A stretch of DNA of 14,355 bases, taken from NCBI GenBank assembly GCA_964515405.1, contig CAZERD010000040.1, positions 1 through 14,355 of the forward strand, in the 5' to 3' direction. Positions 1-7,572 of this stretch are shown in pieces. This DNA comes from CAZERD01 sp964515405. Lineage in GTDB: Bacteria > Campylobacterota_A > Desulfurellia > Desulfurellales > CAZERD01. Both the position numbers and the translations under genes were made by a program. Position 1 is the stretch's first letter, and each line of letters opens with the position of its first letter. The notes under the pieces are model-generated. The model was not told the DNA's origin. It was given only the letters and a program-made list of their open reading frames with translations, and made no database searches.

Positions 1-751
1 CAGGATCAGCCTCAAGCGGTATCCACTGATCTCCTCTGCCCTGAGCCTCAAGAAAGCGTTTGGTCTCCTCATCGGAGGGGAATACGCTCGTTGTTACACC
101 CAGCTCTGCGCCCATGTTGGTTATCGTGCCCCTTTCTGGTACGGTGAGTGTCTTAACTCCCTCGCCAAAGTACTCTGCTATCCATCCTACATTGCCCTTT
201 GTAGTGAGTATCTGAAGCACCTTCAGGATCACATCCTTGGCTGTCACCCACGGGTTTAGCTTACCTGTCAGGTGTATACCCACTATCTTTGGTCTGGGCA
301 GATAAAAAGGCATGCCAGCCATAGCTGCAGCCACATCCAATCCACCGGCGCCAATGGCTATCATGCCAATTCCGCCACCTGTGGGTGTATGGGAGTCGGA
401 GCCAAGCAGTGTTTTCCCTGGTCTGCCGATTCTCTCAATGTGGACCTGATGGCAGATACCGTTTCCGGCTTTGGATAGCAGCAGACCGTACTTCTTAGCG
501 AAAGTCTGAAGATAGGTGTGATCGTCTGCGTCCTCGTAACCCATCTGAATGGTTTTGTGATCGATGTAGCTGACGGATACTTCCGTTTTTATTCGTTTTA
601 CGCCCATTTGTTCAAATTGGAGGTCTGCCATTGTGCCCGTTGCGTCCTGGGTTAGGGTTTGGTCTATTTTTATGCCTATCTCATCTCCAGAGAATAAATC
701 ACCATCTACCAGGTGTTCCCTTAGGATCTTTTGAGCCACTGTCAAACCCAT
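1..751 (-). CDS. Aconitate hydratase (aconitase), N-terminal part, cut by window edge
   Basis: Reading from an ATG at 751 toward position 1 gives 250 uninterrupted codons of an aconitase-superfamily enzyme, which interconverts citrate and isocitrate through cis-aconitate in the oxidative or reductive TCA cycle. Visible motifs are DQTLTQDATG (about residues 30-39), the active-site IDHK (63-66), GNGICHQVH (97-105) and DSHTPTGGG (119-127) followed by a glycine-rich stretch. The overall N-terminus (MGLTVAQKIL...) resembles the Aquifex-type aconitases more than LeuC, although LeuC and homoaconitase share these motifs. The three cysteines that bind the [4Fe-4S] cluster lie further downstream in this family and are outside the window. 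The start is set by a strong Shine-Dalgarno (AGGAGG on the minus strand, plus positions 758-763) seven bases before the ATG. The gene is divergent from cheB. Confidence 0.93.
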   Translation of the reverse strand, partial: MGLTVAQKILREHLVDGDLFSGDEIGIKIDQTLTQDATGTMADLQFEQMGVKRIKTEVSVSYIDHKTIQMGYEDADDHTYLQTFAKKYGLLLSKAGNGICHQVHIERIGRPGKTLLGSDSHTPTGGGIGMIAIGAGGLDVAAAMAGMPFYLPRPKIVGIHLTGKLNPWVTAKDVILKVLQILTTKGNVGWIAEYFGEGVKTLTVPERGTITNMGAELGVTTSVFPSDEETKRFLEAQGRGDQWIPLEADP

Positions 752-776
752 GTCGTGCCTCCTTTCCTATAAAAAT

Positions 777-805
777 TTGCTTTTTTCTGAAGGACTTTGT
801 ATCAT
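777..805 (+). promoter_or_regulatory. Candidate promoter for the cheB-led operon
   Basis: TTGCTT at 777-782 and TATCAT at 800-805 are separated by 17 bp. The -10 hexamer matches TATAAT at five of six positions; the -35 matches TTGACA only at its first three bases. Transcription would start near 812 and leave a leader of roughly 34 bases before the cheB ATG. No flagellar sigma-28-type element was recognised here. This is a sequence match only. Confidence 0.35.
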
Positions 806-824
806 TTTTGACAGCGTAAAGCAA
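796..824 (-). promoter_or_regulatory. Candidate promoter for aconitase (minus strand)
   Basis: On the minus strand TTGCTT (plus 819-824) is followed after 17 bp by TACAAA (plus 796-801), which is preceded by TGA, an extended -10 type context. The -10 matches TATAAT at four of six positions. It overlaps the cheB promoter candidate on the opposite strand, so the two could compete for polymerase. Weak match; inferred. Confidence 0.3.
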
Positions 825-845
825 ATAGTTGATGGAGTCAAAGTT

Positions 846-1913
846 ATGATTCTAAACAAAGTTAAAGTTCTAGTGGTAGATGATTCAATGATAGCGAGGA
901 AGTATCTCGCAAGGATACTAGAAGAGTCTGGTGAAATAGAGGTGGTTGGCTTTGCCAGGGATGGACTTGAGGCTATTGAAAAGGTGAAAGAGGTGAAGCC
1001 AGATGTTGTTACACTGGACATAGAGATGCCTAAGTTGAACGGGCTGGAAGCGTTGAAGAGGATAATGGAAGAAAATCCAGTCCCTGTCATAATGGTCAGC
1101 ACTCTGACCACGGATGGGGCTAAAGAAACATTAGAAGCGCTGAGGCTTGGTGCTGTGGATTATGTGTCCAAAAATGATGTGCTTTCCTTTAAGACGGCAA
1201 GTAAGCAAGTTAAGGACCTTCTTGTTAAGAAAATAGTTGAGGCTAAGAGGTCCCAGTTCAGGGTGTTGAGAAGAAGGCCGCGGATTGCTGCTTCTGTTGC
1301 TGAAGAGATGATTGCTCGCAAAGTTGAGACAAAACCTCTCGCAAAAAGAAATATAGAAGTAGTTGCTATAGCGGCATCGACAGGTGGGCCAGTAGCGCTG
1401 GAAAGGGTGTTCTCAAAATTTCCCAGACTTAGACAGCCTGTACTGATTGTCCAGCATATGCCCAAAACGTTTACGGGTGTGTTTGCGAAATCCCTTGATA
1501 GAGTCGCTCCCATAACAATAAAGGAAGCAGAGGATGGAGAACCACTGAAGGGTGGAGTGGGATATCTGGCACCGGGCGGACTGCAGATGACCGTGGAGCA
1601 CAGAGGCTCTGGATATGTAATTAGAGTTAGCGATCAACCCAAAACTATATATACCCCTAATGCTGATGTTATGTTTACATCTGTAGCCGAAAATTTTGGG
1701 GACAAATCCCTATGCGTGATAATGACAGGTATGGGCGATGATGGCTACAGAGGGCTTAAGAAGGTGCATGAGAAAGGTGGAGTAATTATAGCTCAAGACA
1801 AAAACAGTTGCGTTGTATGGGGAATGCCTAGGAAACCCACTCAAGAGGGGTTGGCCGATGTAGTTGCTGATGTTGATGATATTCCCCTGAAGATAGCTCA
1901 AATAGCAGGATAG
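846..1913 (+). CDS. cheB: CheB protein-glutamate methylesterase/glutaminase
   Basis: Encodes a 355-residue two-domain chemotaxis response regulator that removes methyl groups from (and deamidates) chemoreceptors when phosphorylated by CheA, giving adaptation. Residues 1-125 are a receiver domain with acidic pocket D12/D13, phospho-acceptor D58 (in TLDIEMP), S85 and K109. After a linker of about 45 residues, the methylesterase domain (about 170-352) shows the catalytic triad S178 (AASTGGP), H204 (VQHMP) and D299 (GMGDDG); the S-H spacing of 26 equals that of E. coli CheB. The frame is open for 32 codons upstream, but the start at 846 is preferred: the receiver domain begins right there and a GGAG lies 8 bases before it (834-837). 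It stops 3 bp before fliM, so the two are probably cotranscribed. No cheA, cheW, cheR or cheY is in the window. Confidence 0.97.
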   Translation: MILNKVKVLVVDDSMIARKYLARILEESGEIEVVGFARDGLEAIEKVKEVKPDVVTLDIEMPKLNGLEALKRIMEENPVPVIMVSTLTTDGAKETLEALRLGAVDYVSKNDVLSFKTASKQVKDLLVKKIVEAKRSQFRVLRRRPRIAASVAEEMIARKVETKPLAKRNIEVVAIAASTGGPVALERVFSKFPRLRQPVLIVQHMPKTFTGVFAKSLDRVAPITIKEAEDGEPLKGGVGYLAPGGLQMTVEHRGSGYVIRVSDQPKTIYTPNADVMFTSVAENFGDKSLCVIMTGMGDDGYRGLKKVHEKGGVIIAQDKNSCVVWGMPRKPTQEGLADVVADVDDIPLKIAQIAG

Positions 1914-1916
1914 TAA

Positions 1917-2903
1917 ATGGCTGAGCTTCTTTCCCAAGAAGAAATAGATGCCCTACTGAGTACCCTTGACAAAGAACCGGAGGTTATAGAGGAAGAGAAG
2001 GAGTTTGAGCTCGCGGAGACTAAGAAAATTTCTATTTACGACTTCAAAAGGCCAGATAAAGTTTCCAAGGAGCAGATAAGGGCTCTAAAGAACCTCCACG
2101 ATAAGTTTGCCCGTAATTTTTCCTCACGTCTTTCTGGTTTTTTGAGAGCTATAACGGAAATAAATGTGGTCAGTGTCGATCAGATGACCTACGGTGAGTT
2201 TGTTTTGTCACTGTCCAATAATGTGAGTTTCAATGTTGTAAGTTTGAATCCTCTTGAAGGATCTGCTGTGTTTTCAATTGAGCCAGATATAGGATTCGTG
2301 CTCATAGATAGGCTCCTGGGAGGGATAGGTGAATTCAGTGAAAATCTGACCAGACCGTTTACAGATATAGAACAAGCAATATTGGCTGACGTTGTAAGGC
2401 AGGCTATGGATGACATGAGGGAGATATGGGATCCCATAGTAAGGCTCGACTTGAAGATAGTTGATCAGGAGACGAGCCCGAATGTTATCCAGATCATAGC
2501 TCCATCGGAGATTGTTGTGCTGGTGGTTTTTGAAGTTAAGATAGGGGAATCGCGTGGTATAATCAATTGGTGCCTACCTGTTATAGCTTTGGAGCCCATA
2601 TTCAGCAAGATAGGTAGTCAGGATCTCTTTACGAGGCCTAAACGGGTTCAGGAAGATAGGAGTGAGGATATAGCTTTTCTGCTACTTAGAGTACCCGTCA
2701 TAATAGATTTCTATTTGGGCAAAATAAGACTCAAGCTTAAAGAGTTTTTGGAGCTTGAAACAAATGAGGTACTTGTTCTTGATTCCAAGGTGGGAGAATC
2801 GCTTTTAGGTTCCATTAATGGGGTAAAAAAGGTACAGTTTGTAATTGGTAGATCTGGTAGTAATCAAGCTGTGAAGGTTTTAAAACTTCTAAATGGGGGA
2901 TAA
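1917..2903 (+). CDS. fliM: Flagellar motor switch protein FliM
   Basis: A 328-residue C-ring protein that binds phospho-CheY and sets the direction of flagellar rotation. The N-terminus carries the CheY-P-binding peptide LSQEEIDALLS (residues 5-15). An acidic linker is followed by the family signature YDFKRPDKVSKEQIRALKN (41-59), a middle CheC-like domain including LLGGIGE (133-139), and a C-terminal SpoA/FliN-like domain from about residue 250. Length is normal for the family. The start is 3 bp after the cheB stop, with AGGA (1907-1910) as the ribosome site. The stop TAA overlaps the first of two tandem ATGs of the next gene, which suggests translational coupling of the two switch subunits. 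Confidence 0.97.
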   Translation: MAELLSQEEIDALLSTLDKEPEVIEEEKEFELAETKKISIYDFKRPDKVSKEQIRALKNLHDKFARNFSSRLSGFLRAITEINVVSVDQMTYGEFVLSLSNNVSFNVVSLNPLEGSAVFSIEPDIGFVLIDRLLGGIGEFSENLTRPFTDIEQAILADVVRQAMDDMREIWDPIVRLDLKIVDQETSPNVIQIIAPSEIVVLVVFEVKIGESRGIINWCLPVIALEPIFSKIGSQDLFTRPKRVQEDRSEDIAFLLLRVPVIIDFYLGKIRLKLKEFLELETNEVLVLDSKVGESLLGSINGVKKVQFVIGRSGSNQAVKVLKLLNGG

Positions 2904-2905
2904 TG

Positions 2906-3901
2906 ATGGCAGAAGAGCTATCCCAAGAGGACATAGATAGCCTCTTCTCCTCTTCCGATGAATCGGATAGAGAAAAAGGGACCATTGAAAAATTTTCTTC
3001 TATACTGAATTCGTCGTTTGAAGAGGTACTTAGGACTGCCCTAAATCTTGATGTTGTAGTAAAATTGATTGATGTTGGCAAGGGAGACAGTGGGGATGTA
3101 GGTCTTGAGGACGGTGGAGTGATGATTAAAAGCACTGTTTCCGTTGATGATAGATCCGCATCAATGTTCTTATACTTGAAGACGAGATTTGCTACCATAT
3201 TATCTGATCTGATGTTAATGGGGCCAGGTAATCCTAAAGAAGAAATTGAAGAAGAAGATCTTGATGCCCTCAAGGAATTATTTTCCCAAATCCTGGGTAA
3301 TCTATCAATATCTCTCAAAGATGAGTTTGACAAGAACTTTTCTGCAGAGGTTGTTGGAGTGGGGAGAGAAATTACCCTTCCGGATTCGGATGTTTACAGG
3401 ATAAAACTTGATGTTGCTGTACCGAATGTTGAAACAGACACTATAACCATTCTTTCAGGGGTGGATGAGTTTGATTCAGTTTTTTCTTATGCCCCAGGGG
3501 CTGAGGGGGGTTTTGGAGCAGAGACAAATGAACCCGTCGAGACGGTTATGGGAGAACATGAGCAGACTGCAAAGCGTCCCAGTGAGCCACAGGAGAGGAT
3601 AAGAGAAAGGGTACCTAGTTCCGGCACAGGAGATGTAAGAAATCTTGACCTCATATTGGATATAGATCTTGACGTGGAGATAAGAATAGGGCAAAAGGAA
3701 ATGCTGATCAGGGATCTATTGAAGGTCAACGAGGGTTCTATAATAGAACTAGATAGGAGCATAGAGGAACCTCTGGAAGTGGTTGTAAACGGAAAGGTGA
3801 TCGCACGGGGTATAGTTGTAGTGGTTGGAGGGCACTTTGGGATAAAGATAACAAGCATTGAAACAAGAGAGGAGAGGGTCAAGTCGCTCGGAGAGGCTTA
3901 G
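2906..3901 (+). CDS. fliN: Flagellar motor switch protein FliN, long FliY-like form
   Basis: A 331-residue switch/C-ring protein. It opens with LSQEDIDSLFSS (5-16), nearly the same peptide as in FliM, followed by a CheC-like region (about 28-190), a low-complexity acidic/proline linker (about 191-245) and a C-terminal SpoA domain (about 247-320) that matches ordinary FliN. This architecture is that of FliY of Bacillus and Thermotoga rather than the short proteobacterial FliN. The two places where CheC/FliY phosphatases carry their Glu/Asn pairs look degenerate: residues 28-35 keep N35 but have S32 where Glu is expected, and 120-127 keep E124 but have S127 in place of Asn. CheY-P phosphatase activity is therefore doubtful. 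ATGs at 2903 and 2906 are both possible; 2906 has the better distance (5 bases) from GGGGGA at 2895-2900. Confidence 0.92.
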   Translation: MAEELSQEDIDSLFSSSDESDREKGTIEKFSSILNSSFEEVLRTALNLDVVVKLIDVGKGDSGDVGLEDGGVMIKSTVSVDDRSASMFLYLKTRFATILSDLMLMGPGNPKEEIEEEDLDALKELFSQILGNLSISLKDEFDKNFSAEVVGVGREITLPDSDVYRIKLDVAVPNVETDTITILSGVDEFDSVFSYAPGAEGGFGAETNEPVETVMGEHEQTAKRPSEPQERIRERVPSSGTGDVRNLDLILDIDLDVEIRIGQKEMLIRDLLKVNEGSIIELDRSIEEPLEVVVNGKVIARGIVVVVGGHFGIKITSIETREERVKSLGEA

Positions 3902-3974
3902 TGGTGCCCACAGTCTATCCTATTTTTCCTAACGATGTATATAGAAGTTAAGTTTTGGGAGAAGGGTACTAGAT

Positions 3975-5258
3975 ATGATGGAGAAGTTCATTATTGAGGG
4001 CGGTAAAAGATTATCTGGAAGGGTAAGGGTAAGCGGTTCAAAGAATGCTTCCCTACCTATGATGGCAGCCTCCATTTTGACTTCTGATAAAGTTGTACTG
4101 GAAAATGTTCCTCGTCTTGATGATGTGTTTACAATGATGAAGTTGCTTAAATTTATGGGGTGCGATGTCGCGTTTGAGGAAAATCATAGACTGTATGTGG
4201 ATGCGAGGGAATTACATGTGCTAAAAGCACCCTATGAGCTTGTAAAAACAATGAGGGCATCTGTACTTGTTCTTGGCCCTTTGCTTAGCAGGTTTCATCA
4301 TGCGGAAATATCCATGCCTGGGGGTTGTGCTATAGGTGTTAGACCTATAAATCTACACATTGATGCCCTGAAGATGATGGGGGCGGACATAAAAATAGAG
4401 GGTGGATACATAATAGGTGAGACTAGAGATGGTCTGCACGGTTGCGAAATATACCTTGACGTTCCAACTGTAACAGGGACTGAAAACATAGTGATGGCAG
4501 CTACACTTGCCCGGGGAAGAACTGTGATAAAGAATGCCGCCAGGGAACCAGAGGTTGTCAATTTAGCCGAAATGCTGAACAAAATGGGAGCGGAAATAGA
4601 AGGAGCTGGAGGTGACACAATAGAGATAAATGGTGTTGATAGTCTTCACGGTGTGGAGATCAGGGTGATTGGCGATAGAATAGAGGCTGGAACATTCATG
4701 TGTGTTGCTCTTGCTACTCATTCAACCATCGAGATACAAGATGCTCCGTTATTCGCTATGGATGCTACGGTAGATAAATTTAGGGAGGCTGGAGGTAGCA
4801 TTGATGAGATCGGCGGTGGTGTTATAAGGGTATCTGGGCCGGATGAAGTTCACCCTTTGAGAATTAAAACCATGTTTTATCCTGGGTTTCCGACGGATAT
4901 GCAAGCGCAGTTTGTAGGTGTGTTGGTTAAGGCAAAGGGAGTGAGTGTGGTGGAAGAGACAATATTTGAAAATAGATTCCAACATGTGGCCGAGCTGAGA
5001 AGGATGGGAGCAGATATTTCTCTTTTTGGCAATAGGGCTATTATAAATGGTGTGGATAGACTTACAGGTGCTCCTGTTATGGCAACGGATCTGAGAGCCT
5101 CTGCAAGTCTTGTCATAGCAGGGCTTTCGGCTGAGGGTATAACTCATGTGTTGCGTATATATCACCTTGACAGAGGGTACGAAGCTTTAGAAAAGAAGTT
5201 ATCTATGCTTGGTGCTTCTATCAAAAGGGAGTGGTATGATCCGAGTAGCATTACCTAA
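3975..5258 (+). CDS. murA: UDP-N-acetylglucosamine 1-carboxyvinyltransferase MurA
   Basis: Encodes the first committed enzyme of peptidoglycan synthesis, transferring enolpyruvate from PEP to UDP-GlcNAc in the cytoplasm. The 427 residues are full length for the EPSP-synthase-like fold. K23 in GSKNA corresponds to the substrate-binding lysine, and C118 in PGGCAIGVRP is the PEP-reactive, fosfomycin-sensitive cysteine (C115 in E. coli). Later family signatures include TGTENIVMAA and the FPTDMQAQ loop. The start at 3975 is chosen because GAAGGG (3961-3966) lies 8 bases upstream; ATG 3978 is an alternative. The 73 bp before it is the only sizeable gap in the plus-strand gene train, but I saw no convincing promoter or terminator in it. 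The 3' end overlaps hisG by 23 bp. Confidence 0.98.
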   Translation: MMEKFIIEGGKRLSGRVRVSGSKNASLPMMAASILTSDKVVLENVPRLDDVFTMMKLLKFMGCDVAFEENHRLYVDARELHVLKAPYELVKTMRASVLVLGPLLSRFHHAEISMPGGCAIGVRPINLHIDALKMMGADIKIEGGYIIGETRDGLHGCEIYLDVPTVTGTENIVMAATLARGRTVIKNAAREPEVVNLAEMLNKMGAEIEGAGGDTIEINGVDSLHGVEIRVIGDRIEAGTFMCVALATHSTIEIQDAPLFAMDATVDKFREAGGSIDEIGGGVIRVSGPDEVHPLRIKTMFYPGFPTDMQAQFVGVLVKAKGVSVVEETIFENRFQHVAELRRMGADISLFGNRAIINGVDRLTGAPVMATDLRASASLVIAGLSAEGITHVLRIYHLDRGYEALEKKLSMLGASIKREWYDPSSIT

Positions 5259-5841
5259 GGGAAGGCTGTTGGAAGATACTTTGCTAAGATTCAGAGCGTC
5301 CGGTATAATTGTGGATATTCCATCTGAGTCGAGAAGACTTTCGTTTGTGGACGAGGCGGGCGAGTTTCAGTTTCTAATGGTTAGGGCGCAAGATGTTCCT
5401 GTGTACGTTGAATATGGCGCTGCAGACATTGGGGTTGCAGGCCTTGACGTCCTAAGAGAGAAGAAGAGCAAGGTGTTTGAATTGGCAGATTTAGGTATAG
5501 GTTACTGCAGAATGGTAGTTGCAGGTGTAAAAGACGAGTGTTTGAGCGGTGGGGTTAAAGGATTGAGAGTAGCTACAAAGTTTCCAAATATTGCTAAAAG
5601 ACACTTCATATCAAAGGGTATAAGGGTCGACGTAATTAAGCTGTACGGTTCTGTTGAACTTGCTCCTCTTCTTGGTCTCGCAGATTGCATAGTTGATATA
5701 GTACAAACCGGTAAAACTCTAAAAGAGAACGGTTTAAGGGTTATTGAGGAGATATTTGAATCAACAGCTTTTCTTATATCTAATAGGGTTTCATATTACA
5801 CAAAGAATAGGTCTATAAAGTATCTCTTGAGTAAAATATGA
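5236..5841 (+). CDS. hisG: ATP phosphoribosyltransferase HisG, short form
   Basis: Catalyses the first step of histidine synthesis, condensing ATP and PRPP. The 201 residues show the N-terminal LPKGRL (6-11), the EYGAADIGVAGLDVL block (59-73) and the PRPP loop DIVQTGKTLKENG (154-166). It ends directly after the catalytic region and lacks the roughly 80-residue C-terminal regulatory domain of long HisG, so it is a short (HisGS) type. Short forms normally need HisZ as a partner, and no hisZ or other his gene is in the window. The reading frame opens at an ATG nine codons further upstream, but the start at 5236 begins the conserved MIRVALPKGR and has GGGAG (5227-5231) just ahead. It overlaps murA by 23 bp and the next gene by 4 bp (ATGA). 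Confidence 0.95.
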   Translation: MIRVALPKGRLLEDTLLRFRASGIIVDIPSESRRLSFVDEAGEFQFLMVRAQDVPVYVEYGAADIGVAGLDVLREKKSKVFELADLGIGYCRMVVAGVKDECLSGGVKGLRVATKFPNIAKRHFISKGIRVDVIKLYGSVELAPLLGLADCIVDIVQTGKTLKENGLRVIEEIFESTAFLISNRVSYYTKNRSIKYLLSKI

Positions 5842-6476
5842 AGTCACTAAACTTGCTCCTTGCAGCTTACAGAGAGATGGGTGTTGAATTCCTAAATAGG
5901 GTTGAATTTAAGACAAAGGAGGAACTTCTTACTGAAATTAGAGGGAGAGTAGAATCCTGCATGAGATGCCCTCTTTACAAAACGAGGACTAAGGCTGTGT
6001 TTGGTGAGGGTAATCCTAATGCGAAGATTATGTTTGTTGGAGAGGCACCTGGAAAGGATGAGGATCTGCAGGGTAGACCATTTGTAGGTAGGGCAGGCAG
6101 GTTGCTCAGGGAACTGTTAGCTAGAGCAGGCATTTCGGAGGATAGTATTTATATCGGGAATTGCTTAAAGTGTAGACCTCCTAACAATAGAGATCCTTCA
6201 GAGTACGAGATAGAGATGTGCAGCCCTTATCTGACGAGTCAAATAGAGATAATAGATCCTGCGGTCATAGTGACCCTTGGTAGATACTCAACAGGGCTGT
6301 TTGTCGGTTTGCCAGATAAGATGAGCAAACTCAGGGGTAGGATATTTGAGTATGGTAGTAAAAAGGTGGTTGTTATGTATCATCCGGCTTACCTTCTCAG
6401 GAACCCAGGTGCTATTCAGGATTTCACGAGGGATCTCCAAAGGATAAAGGAACTGATAGATGAGGATTCTCATTAG
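5838..6476 (+). CDS. Family 4 uracil-DNA glycosylase with [4Fe-4S] cluster
   Basis: A 212-residue base-excision-repair enzyme that removes uracil arising in DNA by cytosine deamination, a type common in thermophiles. The four cluster cysteines are C41 and C44 (CMRC), C112 (KCRPP) and C128; the C112-C128 spacing of 16 is that of the Thermus UDGa enzyme. Motif A is GEAPGKDEDLQGRPFVGRAG (68-87), the uracil pocket region includes NCLKCRPPNNRDP (108-120), and the C-terminal motif is HPAYLLRNP (182-190). The first 35 or so residues are an extension before the CxxC that is often seen in these proteins. The ATG overlaps the hisG stop as ATGA, implying coupled translation. Related family-5 enzymes share the fold, but the motif A residues fit family 4. 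Confidence 0.94.
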   Translation: MKSLNLLLAAYREMGVEFLNRVEFKTKEELLTEIRGRVESCMRCPLYKTRTKAVFGEGNPNAKIMFVGEAPGKDEDLQGRPFVGRAGRLLRELLARAGISEDSIYIGNCLKCRPPNNRDPSEYEIEMCSPYLTSQIEIIDPAVIVTLGRYSTGLFVGLPDKMSKLRGRIFEYGSKKVVVMYHPAYLLRNPGAIQDFTRDLQRIKELIDEDSH

Positions 6477-7572
6477 TTTTCTTCTTGTGTTCCTATTGCT
6501 AATGCATTCTTGGGCCCAGGGTCTGAGGATAGGATACATATCTCCTATGAGTGGAAAATATTCATCTTTTGGTCAAATGTTTTTGAATGGGCTCAGTATA
6601 GCGCTTGGTGGGAGTGCGAATATAATTATGGTTAACTCCCGTTTGGGGGTTCAGGGAATAATGGATAAACTTGAGAATGGTGATATGAATGTAATCGTGG
6701 GGCCGTTTCTTAGGAACAGTGTCGACCAGCTTGTTCCAATCGTATGTTCTTTTAATGTTCTGGACATATTGCCCTTTAACTATGTAAATGGTATGCATTG
6801 CGAGAGTGTCATAGGATTCGGTTTTTATGTGACACAGGCTGCCAGAGAGCTTGCGAACATAATATACAGGAGGGGATTTGGAGAAATAGTCGTTCTGTAT
6901 GGACTCACACCGGTATCACAAAAAGCTGAGGAAAGTTTTGTTAAACAGTTATCACTTCATGGCATCAAGCCATTGAAGATTTCCCACTTTGTTCCTGGTT
7001 TAGCCACGTATGTTGAGTATTTCAAGAATGTTTTTGGAATTTATTGGTCCAATACAAAAAGCACCCTCCTGCCTGTTACTGCACCGCTATCGCGATATTC
7101 TCTCCATGTTAGAACCCTTGTTGTGTTTGCTGATGAGAGCGACTTTGTTAAACTGGCTAATTTGGTGGGTTTTTACGGGATAAGGGTCAAGCATATTCTC
7201 AGTGTGGGATTGTTTTTGGATAAAAAACTTGCTTCTCTAAACCCTACGGTTGCTCGCCGTGTGTTGATAGTGACACCGTACAACCAGTTTGTCGAGAATC
7301 CAAAGAACGAATACTTTGTAAGGCAATATATGAAAACTTATGGTAGTCTCCCCAACCAGATTTCTGCGCTTGGGTTTGATATAGGAATGGTTATTAACGA
7401 TGCTAACCCTTCTGATCTGAGGGACTCCATACTATCTATGAGAAATTATCAAGGTGTTACGGGCGATTTGTTGTTCTTTGACAATCAGGGAAAGGGTGTT
7501 TTCCATTATAATCTTATAAACTACAGAGATTTTCTGGAGTACAGGAAGTATGAAGAAAACAATAAGGGTTAA
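6460..7572 (+). CDS. Secreted periplasmic-binding-fold protein (type I, LivJ/LpoA-like)
   Basis: The 370-residue product begins with a Sec signal peptide: MR, a hydrophobic core (residues 3-15) and a likely cleavage site after SWA (17-19). The mature protein starts LRIGYISPMSGKYSSFG, the classic first strand of type I periplasmic-binding proteins such as LivJ and the receptor-like LpoA family. IVGPFLRNSVDQLVPI (79-94), VVLYGLTPVSQKAEESF (about 144-160) and ALGFDIG in the second lobe fit the same fold. The ligand is not evident, and no ABC permease or ATPase is nearby, so it may be an orphan sensor or an envelope scaffold rather than a transporter subunit. It overlaps the UDG gene by 17 bp, with AAAGGA (6446-6451) eight bases before the ATG, and overlaps aroB by 23 bp. 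Confidence 0.72.
   Translation: MRILISFLLVFLLLMHSWAQGLRIGYISPMSGKYSSFGQMFLNGLSIALGGSANIIMVNSRLGVQGIMDKLENGDMNVIVGPFLRNSVDQLVPIVCSFNVLDILPFNYVNGMHCESVIGFGFYVTQAARELANIIYRRGFGEIVVLYGLTPVSQKAEESFVKQLSLHGIKPLKISHFVPGLATYVEYFKNVFGIYWSNTKSTLLPVTAPLSRYSLHVRTLVVFADESDFVKLANLVGFYGIRVKHILSVGLFLDKKLASLNPTVARRVLIVTPYNQFVENPKNEYFVRQYMKTYGSLPNQISALGFDIGMVINDANPSDLRDSILSMRNYQGVTGDLLFFDNQGKGVFHYNLINYRDFLEYRKYEENNKG

Larger units (their letters stand above)
775..826. repeat. Perfect 9-bp inverted repeat in the aconitase/cheB divergent spacer
   Basis: ATTTGCTTT at 775-783 is exactly repeated in inverse as AAAGCAAAT at 818-826, with 34 bp between. The centre (about 800.5) falls where two opposing -10-like hexamers overlap. 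The half-sites are about 43 bp apart centre to centre, close to four helical turns. They may be mirrored -35 elements, half-sites for a repressor, or chance in an AT-rich spacer. The repeat itself is seen directly; the role is inferred. Confidence 0.45.

Noticed and set aside
750..845. Possible 32-residue N-terminal extension of CheB
   Set aside because: It would start opposite the aconitase start codon and run through the promoter region; the receiver domain begins at 846 with its own ribosome site, so the extension is an open-frame accident.
2815..3333. Open minus-strand frame of 172 codons across the fliM/fliN junction
   Set aside because: The serine-rich translation with no recognisable motif, no ribosome site and full overlap with two well-supported genes marks it as a shadow frame. 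Similar minus-strand frames under murA (4749-5165), nfnA (10241-10630) and cheB (1160-1513) were dropped for the same reason.
3902..3974. Small hairpin GTGG-TGC-CCAC after fliN as a terminator, and TATATA as a murA -10
   Set aside because: The stem has only 4 bp with no T-tract directly after it, and no -35 element sits at a usable distance from the TATATA.
4331..4349. Palindrome TATAGGT-N5-ACCTATA in murA, repeated with other spacer bases in nfnA at 10187-10205
   Set aside because: Both copies encode the same peptide pattern (Ile-Gly-x-x-Pro-Ile) with favoured codons ATA, GGT/CCT, so the shared inverted repeat follows from protein sequence and codon use rather than a binding site.
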